From positions 321,028 to 385,027 of the forward strand of contig NMRA01000046.1 in the NCBI GenBank assembly GCA_002633005.1: a DNA stretch of 64,000 bases. The letters run 5' to 3'. This stretch comes from Phoronis australis. Taxonomy: Eukaryota; Phoronida; Phoronidae. The position numbers and the translations under genes were made by a program. This document shows, piece by piece, positions 13,001 through 24,189 of this stretch. How positions within the stretch are numbered: position 1 is the first letter of the stretch; each line of letters begins with the position of its first letter. The notes below the pieces were generated by a model. That model ran no database searches and was not told where the DNA came from. It saw only the letters and a program-made list of their open reading frames with translations.

Positions 13001-16000
13001 CTATTTAAAAGTTGAGATTGCTTGCTGCCCAGATGGGTATTGTTTTCAATGTATTTGCTTTTATATGGAAAGCATTTGAATTCTTGGGTTGATAGTATAC
13101 TGTCGCTGCTGCTACTGTTTTGGTCATTGTGATACTTAAATGTGGTAATTATTTTAAATGGTGTATTGTATTATTAAACAGGTTACCATGGAGTATACTA
13201 TTAGTGGATGTGCTTCAGAAAGTCAGCAGGTCTGAGGCATTTGTTTCTTGGGTTACTACAAATTGTTTTGTTGCACTAAAGCCATTCTTTCTTGAAACTG
13301 AACTCCTTCTTCGTGTTGTGGTTATTGTATTGTTTTTGACTAAAGTTCCTTTCAACAACATGTTTCTGTCTAAAAAGCAACCTATTAATCGCTTGTTTAA
13401 AACAGCACTTCGTGCATTGCACTGGTAAAAACGAAAATTGAAGTGGGCCTTTTACTCTCTTACAATCAATATCATAATCCTTACCATTGATAGGATTCTG
13501 GCTTTGTTATCAACTCAGTTCAGAGGAAACTAGTCAAAAATAGCATTCTATCACCAATGGCATTGAGGTGTAATTCGACTTTTGTTTGTATGCACCCACA
13601 TTTTATACTCCTACATAGGTGAATTATGCTGTCATTCCTGTCTATCCGGCGTCCACTGCTGTGTCTCCAAAACCTCTTCATGGAGGTTTGTGAAGTTTTG
13701 CAGTGCTGTTCCTATCGTTTTTGGTATCTGTCTCTATCGGCCAAAGCACTTTGTTAAAGGATGATTGTGAAAACTGGTTTGTGTTTCTCCTTGTAGAAAC
13801 TTTCTTAAATTTGGAAAGTATGTTTCTATGAAAGTTGCAACAAATGGTGCCTTGTTTCGGACAGATTCAACCTCCACTGTGCCCCCTAGAGGCAAAAACT
13901 TTCTTAAATTTGCAAAGTATGTTTCTATGAAAGTTGCAACAAATGGTGCCTTGTTTCGGACAGATTCAACCTCCACTGTGCCCCCTAGAGGCAATTTTAT
14001 GTTTTCTTAAACTTCACTGTTCCTCGACAAATTTTCCTGATACTAGACCTAAAGGTTTCTAGTAAAGAGACGATAACACTTTCACATGTTCAAATCTGTT
14101 TGCCAGCTAGTGGTCATTTTAATTATTCTTTAGTCTGGTTTTTGGTATCTGCCTGCTAAATCACTCTAAGGATCATTACAAAAATTGGCATGTGTTCATT
14201 TTGGGAAGTACATGGCAGACACTGATTTTTAATGGGTCCGACTGTGGCCCACCCTCTTCTTTGTGGTTCAATACAAGTTCTTTGATGGATCTTCATGAAT
14301 TTTGACATGTGCTTCTATAGGGGGAAGTGCAGCTGAAGTAGATTTCAAACAAATATTGCAGAATCACTTGATTGCAGGGCTCAACATTAACTTTTTAAGC
14401 CACTTGCTCTTCGGGCAAGTAGCTGAAATTTTTACTTGCCCGAACAACAAACTCACTTGCCCCAAGTACAATCTCAAATAGCACCGTGCATGTGCACATG
14501 CACCAAGGTAATGTGTTACAGTAGGGCTGTCTGTGCTGAGCCTCCTCTAGTGTTGTGTATGCTATATACTTGAGTTGCTATATATTTTTAACGATTCTTC
14601 TTCTAGAAACCTTTATATATAAGGTGTGTCAAGACACTAAAGAGACAAATTAGCAGAATAACAATGTTATCTAAACCATTGTCTCACGCTCACAGGCGCC
14701 GAAATGATCTAGGACACGAACTCTAGACACTTCTGTGTATTCATATAGTTTATACGCCCCCATGCATTAAATTAGTCTGGATTTGTTTTGTTGTCAAACC
14801 TGAGGCTATCGTAAAAATCTTGCACAGTTTTGGTCACCGGCACTTTGTATTAGTTTAAAATCAAGTTTTAACATATAATAATGCCACATATACTTTATTT
14901 TCAATAAATAATCACATTTTTGAAAAATAAATGGACCACGAAAAAGTCACCCTTTTGAGTGACAATCCTGAAGGGCCGTATTCCTCTTTTGGAGTCGCCA
15001 CCGGGAGCCGGGAATTCATAAGTTTCCTTTGGAATTTTCCCGAATAAATACCAGGCCTGTAAAACTGCTGTATAGTGTAGAAAATATGTGGTCAATCATT
15101 CACTTTTTAGCTTTTGCGCTTATCTGTATGACTTAATCCGCATTTTGCCAGAGTGCAGACGATCAGTAGTATCACGTGACAGCTTATTCAGAAACTGCAG
15201 CCTCCCCTTCAGTAACGCTAAGACCTCGCGCAAAAAGCAAGACTTCGCAAGATTACGTGAGATAATGCTATGTATTTTAAATGAAATCCCGTGACATTGG
15301 CTAGATTTTAGCTAGGTTCTAGCGCAGGTCCTAGCGTTACTGAACGCCAGGGCTCGTTCAGAGAATCGAAAGGATTTGACCGCGTACGTCACATGTGCAC
15401 GCAGCATCTCACTCGTTCAATTTTCCTTACGGTGCTCATTCGAAGACGGGAGTTTCTGTGACGGCCACGGGGGGGTTTTTGACAGTATTTAAGTTTGTGT
15501 TGAGGTTCGTTACTTCAGAACAAATCTCTAGCAGACAATCTTAGGGTCTACTTGCCTATGCGGCCAGCTTTTTAACTTGCCCATCGGGCAGGTAGTTTTC
15601 AAATTCCACTTGCCCGAGGCAAAATCTACGGGCAATCTGGCAACCGTTAGTGTTGAGGTAATTTTTTTAGCATTCGTCTCCCAAGTTCCTTGATGGGTTT
15701 CATGAAATTTGGCAAGTAGTTACTGTCACATAGTAAACAGCATCTTGCCTGTCTGTTGCACACCGTAGTGGAGTTTCTTTTGTTTGCGTGTTCTTTGTCT
15801 TATGCCTCCCTTTCATCCAAACTTCTCGGATCATTATGTGAGGCAGCAGTTGTATTGGAACATTTCTGACTTGGCTTTGCATCCTCTTGAGGTTAGTATT
15901 GAGTTAATAAGCATTGCTGTGCTCAATAAGAATGTTTAAATACTAATCATCTCTTGTGTCTGCGATGCACATAGTGGGTGTATATCAATGACCAATGTTG

Positions 16001-19000
16001 TGGTTAAGCAAGCTGAAATTAAGCTTTCATTGTTACATCCATTAACAATTTTCTTACAATGTGCAAACTGGTGGGTGCTGGGTTTCGCTTTTTATTGGTT
16101 TAAAGGTTTATCACATGGAGAAGGCAAATATAAGTTTCTTGCAATTCTTATCATAATTCATATGGTAAGTAATTTAAGTTCCTTTTGGATCTCAAGAAAG
16201 CTGTTAAAGGACACCAGTTTGTCAATAAGGAAACAACTACATTGATTAGAAAAACGAATTATATCATGCTCTCAAGGGTGGTGATAACCTGTTTGAAGGA
16301 AATTCCTAATTTTTGTCGTTTTGCCAGAACATAAGCACCTTCAACTTATGGAAAAATCAAGTGGTCAAAACTCGTGGATTGCTGTTACCAGACGTTATCG
16401 TCCTTCTCTTTAGTATGACTATAGTGAAGTCCTTCATTTTGCTTGACAAAATCTTGTGGTCAGTTCATGTGCACCCTAGGATTACTTCTTGTCAGTGAGT
16501 TTTGTCTCATCATTGTCTGTATTGGATATTTGAAGTGGTGGGCTTTTGTTTACTTAATTGCGTGTTTGTTTGATAAAAGTGGTATTACCTCTCAGAGAAT
16601 AATGATTTTGGACTTGAGCAGTTACTGCTGCATTTCGATTTCCTACTGTGTGACTCCATTATGGCATTTACAAAGCCTCTTGTCAGTGAATCTCCCAGTA
16701 GTTCATAACAAGTATCCACAGCATTTTCACAGGAAAGAACCAATGGGGCCACTTATGAACGAAAGGTAATACAAATGAAGAGAATCTCCTGAAAGTGTGG
16801 TCATTGTAAATAATCTCCATGAATTTTGTGACCTCCTAGGGTTTTGGTCATTCTCAGTATGAAATTGAACATTTTACAAAAATGGTATCTAGTTACCTGA
16901 TGGGTAATTAGGCTCTACCATTTGACTAGATATTGATAAAGACCGTTAATTCCTCATTAAAATATAAATGGCGGGTCATAGCCTCTAAAAACATTGGTGA
17001 ACCGGTTTCTATCAATGTTAACATTATTGCGTTTTTCATTACAGGTAACAGCAGTGCACAAGTACATCAAAGGTGCCTGTGTTCCGCAGCGAGTGCATAC
17101 CATCGTCATATCCTGCCAGCATTCTGAGGATGTCACTAATGAGCAGATTCGCTCTGACCTAATGGAAAAGGTCATCAAACCTGTTGTGCCTAAAAGGTAC
17201 CTTACCTCCGACACCATTTTCCATTTGAACCCATCTGGACGTTTTACTATTGGCGGACCTCAGGTAAGGCTCAAGCTGCCAGGTTAACTGTGAAATTGAT
17301 TTCCTAGGACATTATTAGTATGTCAGGTCAGGTCATTGGTAACCTGTGTGCAGTGCAAACATGTTAAAATTGTGAGTTTACCAACCTAGGGATTTGAGGG
17401 TTATGTTATTTTCCAGTGTTCTAACAAAAATTTCACACTCGAAAAGTGATTTAAACTGTCAAACCCAATGGTAGATAAACTGAAAATTTTAAACTGTCCG
17501 CTCTTATTTATGGACTACACACTTGCAAGTGAAAGTTATTGCACTTGTGTAACTGATGGTGCGTGCAAATTTTTGGGCACCTTGGATTTCCCTGTTTTTG
17601 GAAATTGAAAATCGGTGCCTCTACATTGTTCTGTTTTCAGATGTTTCTTTTCGTAACCTTTCCTAGCATTTATTTTTTTGACATTTGCTTGGTGTTGAAT
17701 AAAGTTGTTAAATTTCACATTATAAAGCCTGCTATGAAGTTTTGTCTGTTGGTGGTGTTTCAGGGAGATGCCGGTTTGACTGGCAGAAAAATTATTGTTG
17801 ACACCTATGGTGGTTGGGGTGCTCATGGTGGCGGTGCCTTCTCTGGAAAGGATTTCTCTAAAGTTGATCGTTCTGCAGCCTATGCCGCCCGTTGGGTCGC
17901 CAAGTCGTTGGTGAAAGCTGGTCTGTGCAAGAGGGCATTAGTGCAGGTAGGTCACATACTAAAAATGAGGCTGTGCGATGAAGAAGCTGAAATTAATATG
18001 CTTAATAGAATTATGCTTGTCTTACTAGCCATACCAGTCGTATCGATTTTGCAGCCTGCAGCTTGCCAATGCAACCTCAGATTCAGTTTGGCGACCGGGT
18101 GAAAATTTCAAGTCGCCATTATGTTGCCAGATTTTTGCGGATTGCAACAAAGTCAACAGCAGTCGTACAAACAAGAATTCACCTGCAATTCACTTCAGAG
18201 GTTGTATTGACTTTCAAACAATAAATGGCGTTTTTCCCTAAATACAATTGTACCTTGTGTTCACAGTTGTCCTTGTTATGTTCCTTGTATAGGTGGGACA
18301 GCGTGAGGGAATTTTCAGACGGATCCAATTACTGATGTTGCATTTTTAGTTTTTTACATTTGCCTCTGTATCTTTGGTGTTCCTTAACAGATTGTCATGA
18401 AATTTGGCGAATAGGTAGGAAGATGACGCCACTTTCACATTTTCCAATGGATTTGAGGTATTTTGCCCTACCTAGTGGCCAATTTTACTGTTTTCGATAC
18501 TGTTTTTGCCATCTGCCCCTCTATAGACCAAACCATTGAAAGGGTGATTATGGATATCGACAGATATGTTCTTACTGGGAAGATGACGGCTGATGATTTT
18601 CAGGGTGCTCAGTCTACAGTGGCTCCTCCTAGTAGCAGTTGTGTTTTGTTTTTGTTTTTTTGCATCCAAGGCTGTATCTCCTAGATCCTAAGCAGACTGT
18701 TAAATTTGGCTAGTGTATATATATGAAGGTGACAACGGCTTTCGGATATATCCAATGACCACTGTGCCCTCTGGTGGCAATTCCATTTTTCTCTGTTTTC
18801 CTCTGTATCTTTGGAGATCCTTGGTAGATTTTTATGAGGTTTCTTTTAATGAGGCGATGACACCCGTTTGTTTTCAGATGGATTTAATGTAGTGTATGGT
18901 AATCATCCCTTACATCTACGCTATATGCGATGCACATGGTGGATGCATATCAATGCTCTGCGTTAATCGTGTCTTGCGAATCTTGCCAGGTTACATATGA

Positions 19001-20350
19001 CGAGTTGACATTATGTTAACAGTCTAGCCATATTGTGTAGCCTGGCAACAGTTCCTTCCTTTCTGTGGTTAATTGTAGTTTATCTTCATTTCAGTTGTCC
19101 TATGCCATTGGTGTCGCTGAACCTATTTCGATAACTGTGTTCAGCTATGGTACTTCTGACAAGTCTGAAAAGGAGTTGCTGCAGATTGTCAAGAACAATT
19201 TTGACCTGCGTCCAGGTGCTATAGTTAGGTGAGTTAAAACTAAGGTGTAAAATTAATAGTGACATTGCGTGAAACAGCTATCTCTAATTATTACAACTAC
19301 CCTTCACTTGAGCATGTTGCAAGTTACTCGTACGTAAGATTTGAGTAAGTGCTTTTCCCGTAAAATCTGAATCAAAATGTGGGTGGCTAATAGAGGATAA
19401 TGTTATATTAAATTACTACCGTAGTAAATTAAAGTGTTGTAAAAATGTTGTTTTTATCCATAGTTTCTCACATTGGGTATTATTGTCTGTACTGCCCAAA
19501 AACTCCATGTACACTAACCCAAGTTTTCATGCATTGATATCTCCATTGAGTTTTTGCTGCTCAATGATCCATTTCCAAAATGTTTACTAAATGATCCGTA
19601 CTCGTTGGGATCTGAATGACTCAGTCTACCAGCATAGTTACGTTTATGAGCAACTACTTTCATTTGAGGTACACAGATTGATGTTAGAGAAAGCACTACC
19701 AGACCAGTTTACTGTGTAGACACAATAGGTTGACCTGGCTTGTGCTCACCATGATACAGCTAGAGTTCTTAATCATCTGAATGCCCCTTATGTATTGACA
19801 GACTAGATGGAAATGTACTGTTGTGAAGACTAGTGTAGCTGTACATCAGAGTGTTTCAATGATTCGCTAGCTCCTTATCTCATTTTTAACTATATCATTG
19901 TAGCGCTTGTGGTGAAGTCACATTTGGTGACCAAACAAAATCCCCAGTCGCCAAAACTGAAAATCCCCAGTCGCCAAATGAAATCTGAGGTTTTCGATTT
20001 GGCTTACAATCATTCTCTAACCGACCCAAACTTTGAAACTAATTTAGTTCATTTAATTTAATTAAGCAAAAATATGCTTTTAATATAACCTCTATGATAT
20101 TGATATGGATGTGTTTCAGCTGTCATAATTACTGGAAATTTTTGTAGTTCTCATAACTTGCCATGGTATTTTTTCCTCATAACTTACGAGTTCTTATAAG
20201 CTGCCGCGTTCACTTGGTAACAAACAAAATGACTCTTACCCTTTCAGAGAGCTAGAACTGCGCAAGCCTATCTATCAGAAGACTGCATCCTACGGCCATT
20301 TTGGACGCCCAGGCTTTACGTGGGAAGTCCCCAAGAATCTGAAATTCTAA
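7023..20350 (+). CDS. MAT2A: S-adenosylmethionine synthetase (methionine adenosyltransferase), complete, 9 exons
   Basis: Makes S-adenosylmethionine from methionine and ATP in the cytosol and nucleus; it is the cell's methyl-donor source. Coding exons: 7023-7182, 10951-11028, 12254-12376, 12523-12635, 12819-12962, 17045-17263, 17764-17946, 19095-19228, 20248-20350, all GT-AG, together 1257 bases for 418 residues. Seen motifs: GHPDK at 51-55, GAGDQ at 154-158 (ATP/metal site) and GGGAFSGKD at 301-309 (family signature), ending KNLKF. All three domains are present and no key residue is missing. The N-terminus is about 24 residues longer than vertebrate MAT2A, whose conserved part starts near [13 protein letters not shown] here (residues 39-51). 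The phases fit throughout, and the internal exon sizes (78, 123, 113, 144, 219, 183, 134) match what I recall for vertebrate MAT1A/MAT2A. The gene could be the single pre-duplication orthologue of both, so the symbol is approximate. Confidence 0.96.
8083..8232. mobile_element. G/C-run MITE remnant in SAM synthetase intron 1
   Basis: The left end reads TGGTGGATTTGGGGGGGCAA and the right end CCTAGATCTGCCCCTGA, a degraded inverted pair of the same style as the elements at 22658-23681 and 33528-33770. An opposite-oriented relative lies at about 33960-34115. A short GC hairpin of the CCACCCATG type follows at about 8268-8330. Confidence 0.5.
11071..12187 (+). mobile_element. Composite repeat with ATGCGCCCACA ends, copy in SAM synthetase intron 2
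   Basis: The left end has ATGCGCCCACA (11071-11081) and the right end its inverse TGTGGGCGCAT (12151-12161), followed by TTCAATGCTCTGC, which is shared with other copies. The inside is made of degenerate units of roughly 0.15 kb. Each carries a 'CTGTATCTCC...' segment, an 'ATGAAATTTGGC' segment and a 'CCCCCTAGTGGCAATTTT' segment. An assembly gap (N) at 11650 falls between two near-identical units. No protein is encoded. Confidence 0.65.
13590..15983 (+). mobile_element. Second copy of the ATGCGCCCACA composite repeat, with a nested insertion
   Basis: The left end is ATGCACCCACA (13590-13600) and the right end AGTGGGTGTAT (about 15973-15983) followed by ATCAATG. Internal units match those of the intron 2 copy. 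A 99-bp unit is tandemly duplicated at about 13797-13994. A separate inverted-repeat element sits inside at about 14377-15659. The whole composite lies in SAM synthetase intron 5. Confidence 0.55.
14377..15659. mobile_element. Inverted-repeat element with CTCAACATTAAC ends, nested
   Basis: The left end is GGGCTCAACATTAAC and the right end GTTAGTGTTGAG, imperfect inverses. Each is followed inwards by the repeated motif ACTTGCCC / CGGGCAAGT. No transposase frame is seen. The terminal style resembles hAT-type MITEs, but I could not identify a clear target-site duplication. Confidence 0.45.
18290..18965 (+). repeat. Third, 5'-truncated copy of the composite repeat (intron 7)
   Basis: Contains the same internal units (CTAGTGGC, CTGTATCTCC, GAAATTTGGC) and the shared right end GATGCATATCAATGCTCTGCG, but lacks the ATGCGCCCACA left end. 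A partial copy is also present at about 42480-42790 in ERGIC3 intron 6, and reverse-oriented copies lie at about 54140-54890 and 56620-56994. Confidence 0.55.
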
Positions 20351-21400
20351 GCATGCGTTTTACAACGATTGTTATATTTAGATATTAGAATTCCGTAATA
20401 ATGTGTTAAGGCGGTTGACAAATTTTACGTGAGCCACAGTAGTTGTTAGGACAACGAAACTTTGACAATTGTTTGTCAAAACAACTCTTTTGTTGAAGTA
20501 ATGGGTGCAAAAATCACATGGATAGGGATACTGAATATGACAAAGAATGGTGTTATGATGTGGCCAGCAGCTGGTGTATTGGATTTGTTTAGTGTGCAAG
20601 TCTGCTCCAAATGATACTGGGTTCATGCGTATGGCTAATCCTTTGCTCTTTGGGTTGCTATATGATGGCCTAGTATCTCTTTTGACCATACGTGGCACAG
20701 GATTGATGGCACACCATTCTTTGACGTATGTCGGCTTCTCACAGTGTGGAGGCAGTAGTCTAGATCTGACTCCTGCCCCTGCACTGTGCTGGATGTATTG
20801 TCAGACTTGAAGTTGGTCCTTTTAACTGCTGCAAATCTACTGCTTGTAGGCTTTGCATTTGTCTTGTGTTTATGAAGATTCAATGGAAAAGAGCACTATT
20901 TATAAACACTCGGGCTCACGTGTTATCCTCCTGAATATTATTTTTACACTGTTTATATACTTGTAGATTTTAATACACTTCGTTTTCTTGACTTGTAAAT
21001 AACTGCTGTTAGGGACAGACCAAGGACATTACTAATTGTACTCTTAACAGTGGGTTGATTTTGAGGTAGTTTCATGTGTGTGTATTAACCCGGTTGAAGT
21101 GGCTCCATTGATATATATATTTATGTATATATACTTAAAATGCACAAACCGAAGGTTGAGTAATTCCAGTCACACTGTCTCCTTTTTGGGGATACTTGTC
21201 TTGTTGGTACTATGTGCTTGTGGTGGAGCACTTTTGGTTGGTATTCGTTGCTTACCAGTCAATGATTATATGGGTATATTGAACATTAATTTGTTGCCAT
21301 TTTTATCTGTTAACTGAAGGAATTTGGAGATGTACATGTTGTTACAAACATTCTGTAAATGGTCATTTACCACAAATAAATGAATAATGAAACTGAACAA
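20351..21400 (+). other. 3' untranslated region of the SAM synthetase gene
   Basis: The region between the TAA at 20348-20350 and an AATAAA at 21375-21380 is free of recognisable repeats, fitting a roughly 1-kb 3' UTR. A (TA)-rich stretch lies at about 21109-21135. By eye I found no copy of the TACAGAGAA/TACAGAAAA motif that METTL16 methylates in vertebrate MAT2A 3' UTRs. Confidence 0.55.
21375..21380 (+). terminator. Polyadenylation signal AATAAA of the SAM synthetase gene
   Basis: A canonical AATAAA with a second AATAAT close by, about 1 kb after the stop codon. It is the first canonical signal seen downstream on this strand. Confidence 0.5.
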
Positions 21401-21779
21401 ATTTATCTCAATCTCTCTTGACACAATCAAGAATTTCCCCCAAACAGGTACTGTAGGGCCATCCTAACATATTCTGGAAGGGCAGTTGTCCTAGAACTCC
21501 AGGAGCACATGTGACCCCTTGAGGAACCTTGTTGGGACGAGGTCAATGTGTTACAAATATTGACCAATCTCTAGCTATTTCGGGTTATATGTAGTGAGGC
21601 TGAGGGTATCTGTTATTTAGTTGATGATTTATGTTATTCTATATACCGTGGATGCTGATATCACAACACAAGTGTATTATCAAGGGTTTACCATTCCGTT
21701 TGTGACGACATTCTCTTCAGAAACCTGTTTCTTGGAACTTCCACTTCTAGTCCGGGAGCCAGGGGGTTGAACCTGGTTT

Positions 21780-24120
21780 TGCTGGATAAAGTTTTTTATT
21801 GGCAATGAGAAAAACATTACAATATCACAAAAAGACATAGAACACCACACACACACACGCATACCCATAACTAATCCTCTTGACTGCTAAGAAAAACGTT
21901 TCAAAGTTACACCATCTTTTTTGTATAACTTCTAAATTCAAATCCTTACGAGCATTATACTTTTCACTCATATAATATTCTTTGATGAAGTTAAAAAAAT
22001 ACTTAGAAGTAATCTTTTATCTAAATTTTTGGATATAAATAAACTGTTTACCCAATAATAAAACAATGTTTTTAATTTTTTTTATCAAAAAACTCAAAAA
22101 TAACGTTACAGGAGAGAGTGCCGACACACTGGGGATTGGCTTTGTTTAGAATTTTGTTATAACTCGTGTCCGAAATGAATTAACTGTTTCACATTCCCAA
22201 AATAAGTGTTTCAAAGTCTCTTTCGATTGTCCACAAAAGGAACAAGAGTCGTCAAAGTTTTCGTCAAGAGTCTGAACTGAAGCCACATAATTCTTGGGTC
22301 TCTTGTTGTGTTACATAGAAGGGAATAAACATCTTCCCATGAAAAATTAGTTGTGTTTACGTTCAGTTCGTTGACCCATTTTGACTCCGCTTTCGAGACT
22401 TCGGAACTATAATTTAATTGTGTACAGATATGTTGACACCCTCTCCCGCCACTTTTCAGTTTCATTAAAATCGTTGGCATAACAGGACAATACGCATCAA
22501 AACTAACAACTCTATCAATACCACATTTCTGTTGGTACTTAGATATCACTGAAATTTGATTATACTCCATAAAGTTCGTTTTGATACCTAAAATATCCAC
22601 AATAAATCTATAGTTCAAAATATTACCGTCTGGGGATAACAAGTCCTTTATAAAGACCATAGGCGGATTTAGGGGGGGGGCCCAGGGGGCCCGGGCCCCC
22701 CCCCCCCTTGGCTGCCGCAAAAAAAATAAAACAGAAAGAGCGTAGGGAAATGGTGAGTTTATTAATTAATCCCGGTAATTAAAATTATACGGATGAAAAA
22801 AGATTTAAATGTGTGCAGTTTTAGTGTTGGGGGGGGGGGCTCACACCCAATTTCAAGTGTCAAATTCGGAACACGGCGCATTCGTAACGGAACTATGGCT
22901 AAGTATAGGCTCTCCCGCGATATCCCAGGCGACCGGCAGTGGCGCTGCGCAGTACGACTCCGTTTTCGTCGTCTGCTCCACTGTGCAATGAAGAAATTTT
23001 ACTTCATTTTTTAAAGAGAATGGAACCTGAGTGACGATGAAAAAACAGAAGCTGTTGGCAAGATGTGAATTTTAATCGAAGCCTTAGTGAATCACTCAGA
23101 AACTCGCAATACTCTCTTTGTCAAACCTTATCTTAAGACGATTTCCAAAGCAATCCCGTCATTATTGCCAATACGAAAAACGGATTTGGTCTTTTGGGCA
23201 TTTGAAGACTATTTTAAATACGACAAATTTGTTAAGAATTGATGGCGCAAAATATAAAACGTATAGCATTACAAAAAGAAGTAGGTTTCGCGCGCAAACG
23301 CTGTGGACTATAAACAAGTAGGTCTTTTAGTACACGCCTAGTAGTTAAATCGTGGTGGTGTAGTGGCAACGCACGTGCTCACTATGCTACAGGTAGTGAG
23401 TTCGAGTCTGTGGTACGATTAGTTCAAGTTTTCCTGTATGACACGTTCTCCGTTTTTTTCTTCTTTTTTTCTTGGATAATACTTCAGGAATCAAGGAAAA
23501 TGCTTGATTTTTAGAGGTAAAAACAGAAAAATTTCCTGAGCGGGAGGGGGGAAAACCCCCCTCCCGATCTCCCCCCATTCGGTGCTATGCGCATCTACAA
23601 TCGTGGTGCAGTTTGCGCAAATGCCTACAGCCGAACAAAAAGTTGGGCCCCCCCCCTTGTGATATCCTAGATCCGCCACTGAAGACTATGCCTCTATTGC
23701 ACCAGTTCCTGTAAAAAATACTTTTTCCTCCTGCCTGCAGATCACTGCTAAACCATAAAGGTTGGTTAAGAAAATCTATCTGATTTTTGATCTTCAAACA
23801 ATTTCCAAAGGAGATTACACATTCAAAAAATCTTTCTAGAAGTGATTGTCAGTATTAGGCAACTTTATCTTGAGAAAGTCAACTCCGTACTTAGCGAAAT
23901 TTCTAAATTCAGGAAAAATCAAATGAAACAAACCGGCAGTCTTAGACTGATCGTTTACAAATTTTGTTAACATGTTAATCTTTAAAGTCTTACAGAATGA
24001 AAATATGTTTATCATTCTGATACCTCCTTCATTATAATTACAAACAGTTCGGGAGCGCTTAATTTTGTCGATGCGACCTTGCCAGAGGAATTTAAAAAAC
24101 ATTTGAGTTCAGTTTTTCTA
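21780..24120 (-). mobile_element. 5'-truncated LINE (ORF2 C-terminal end), split by a MITE
   Basis: The upstream piece (about 24110-23682) carries FKFLWQGRIDKIKR and EGGIRM, typical of the region after the reverse-transcriptase core in L1/Tx1-like ORF2. After the MITE, the downstream piece (22657 to about 22140) carries FSWEDVYSLL and, after a frameshift near 22250, CSFCGQSKETLKHLFWEC. That is a CX2CX8HX4C zinc-binding motif of the zf-RVT type. A short 3' region follows, with AATAAA on the minus strand at 21800-21795. Stops and a frameshift show it is dead. Clade assignment is by motif recognition only. Confidence 0.8.
22658..23681. mobile_element. 1024-bp MITE inserted in the LINE, 5-bp target duplication
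   Basis: The ends are CATAGGCGGATTTAGG on the left and CCTAGATCCGCCACTG on the right, imperfect inverses followed by long G or C runs. AAGAC flanks both sides (22653-22657 and 23682-23686). Removing the element and one AAGAC reconnects the LINE reading frame, which confirms the boundaries. The interior has no transposase. Terminal sequence resembles hAT-type MITEs (usually 8-bp duplications), but a 5-bp duplication is what is seen, as also at 33528-33770. Confidence 0.8.
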
Positions 24121-24189
24121 GTTTTTTCTTTGCTGTTTCATGTAGCCTGGGGTTAACTTACCATAAATTAAGGGAATGACCGTTCGCAA

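Noticed and set aside
13734-14010. Repeated open frames on both strands
   Set aside because: Product of a 99-bp tandem duplication within a composite repeat.
22211-22720. A 169-codon minus-strand open frame as a gene
   Set aside because: The N-terminal part is MITE sequence and the rest is a LINE fragment that shifts frame before its zinc-binding motif.
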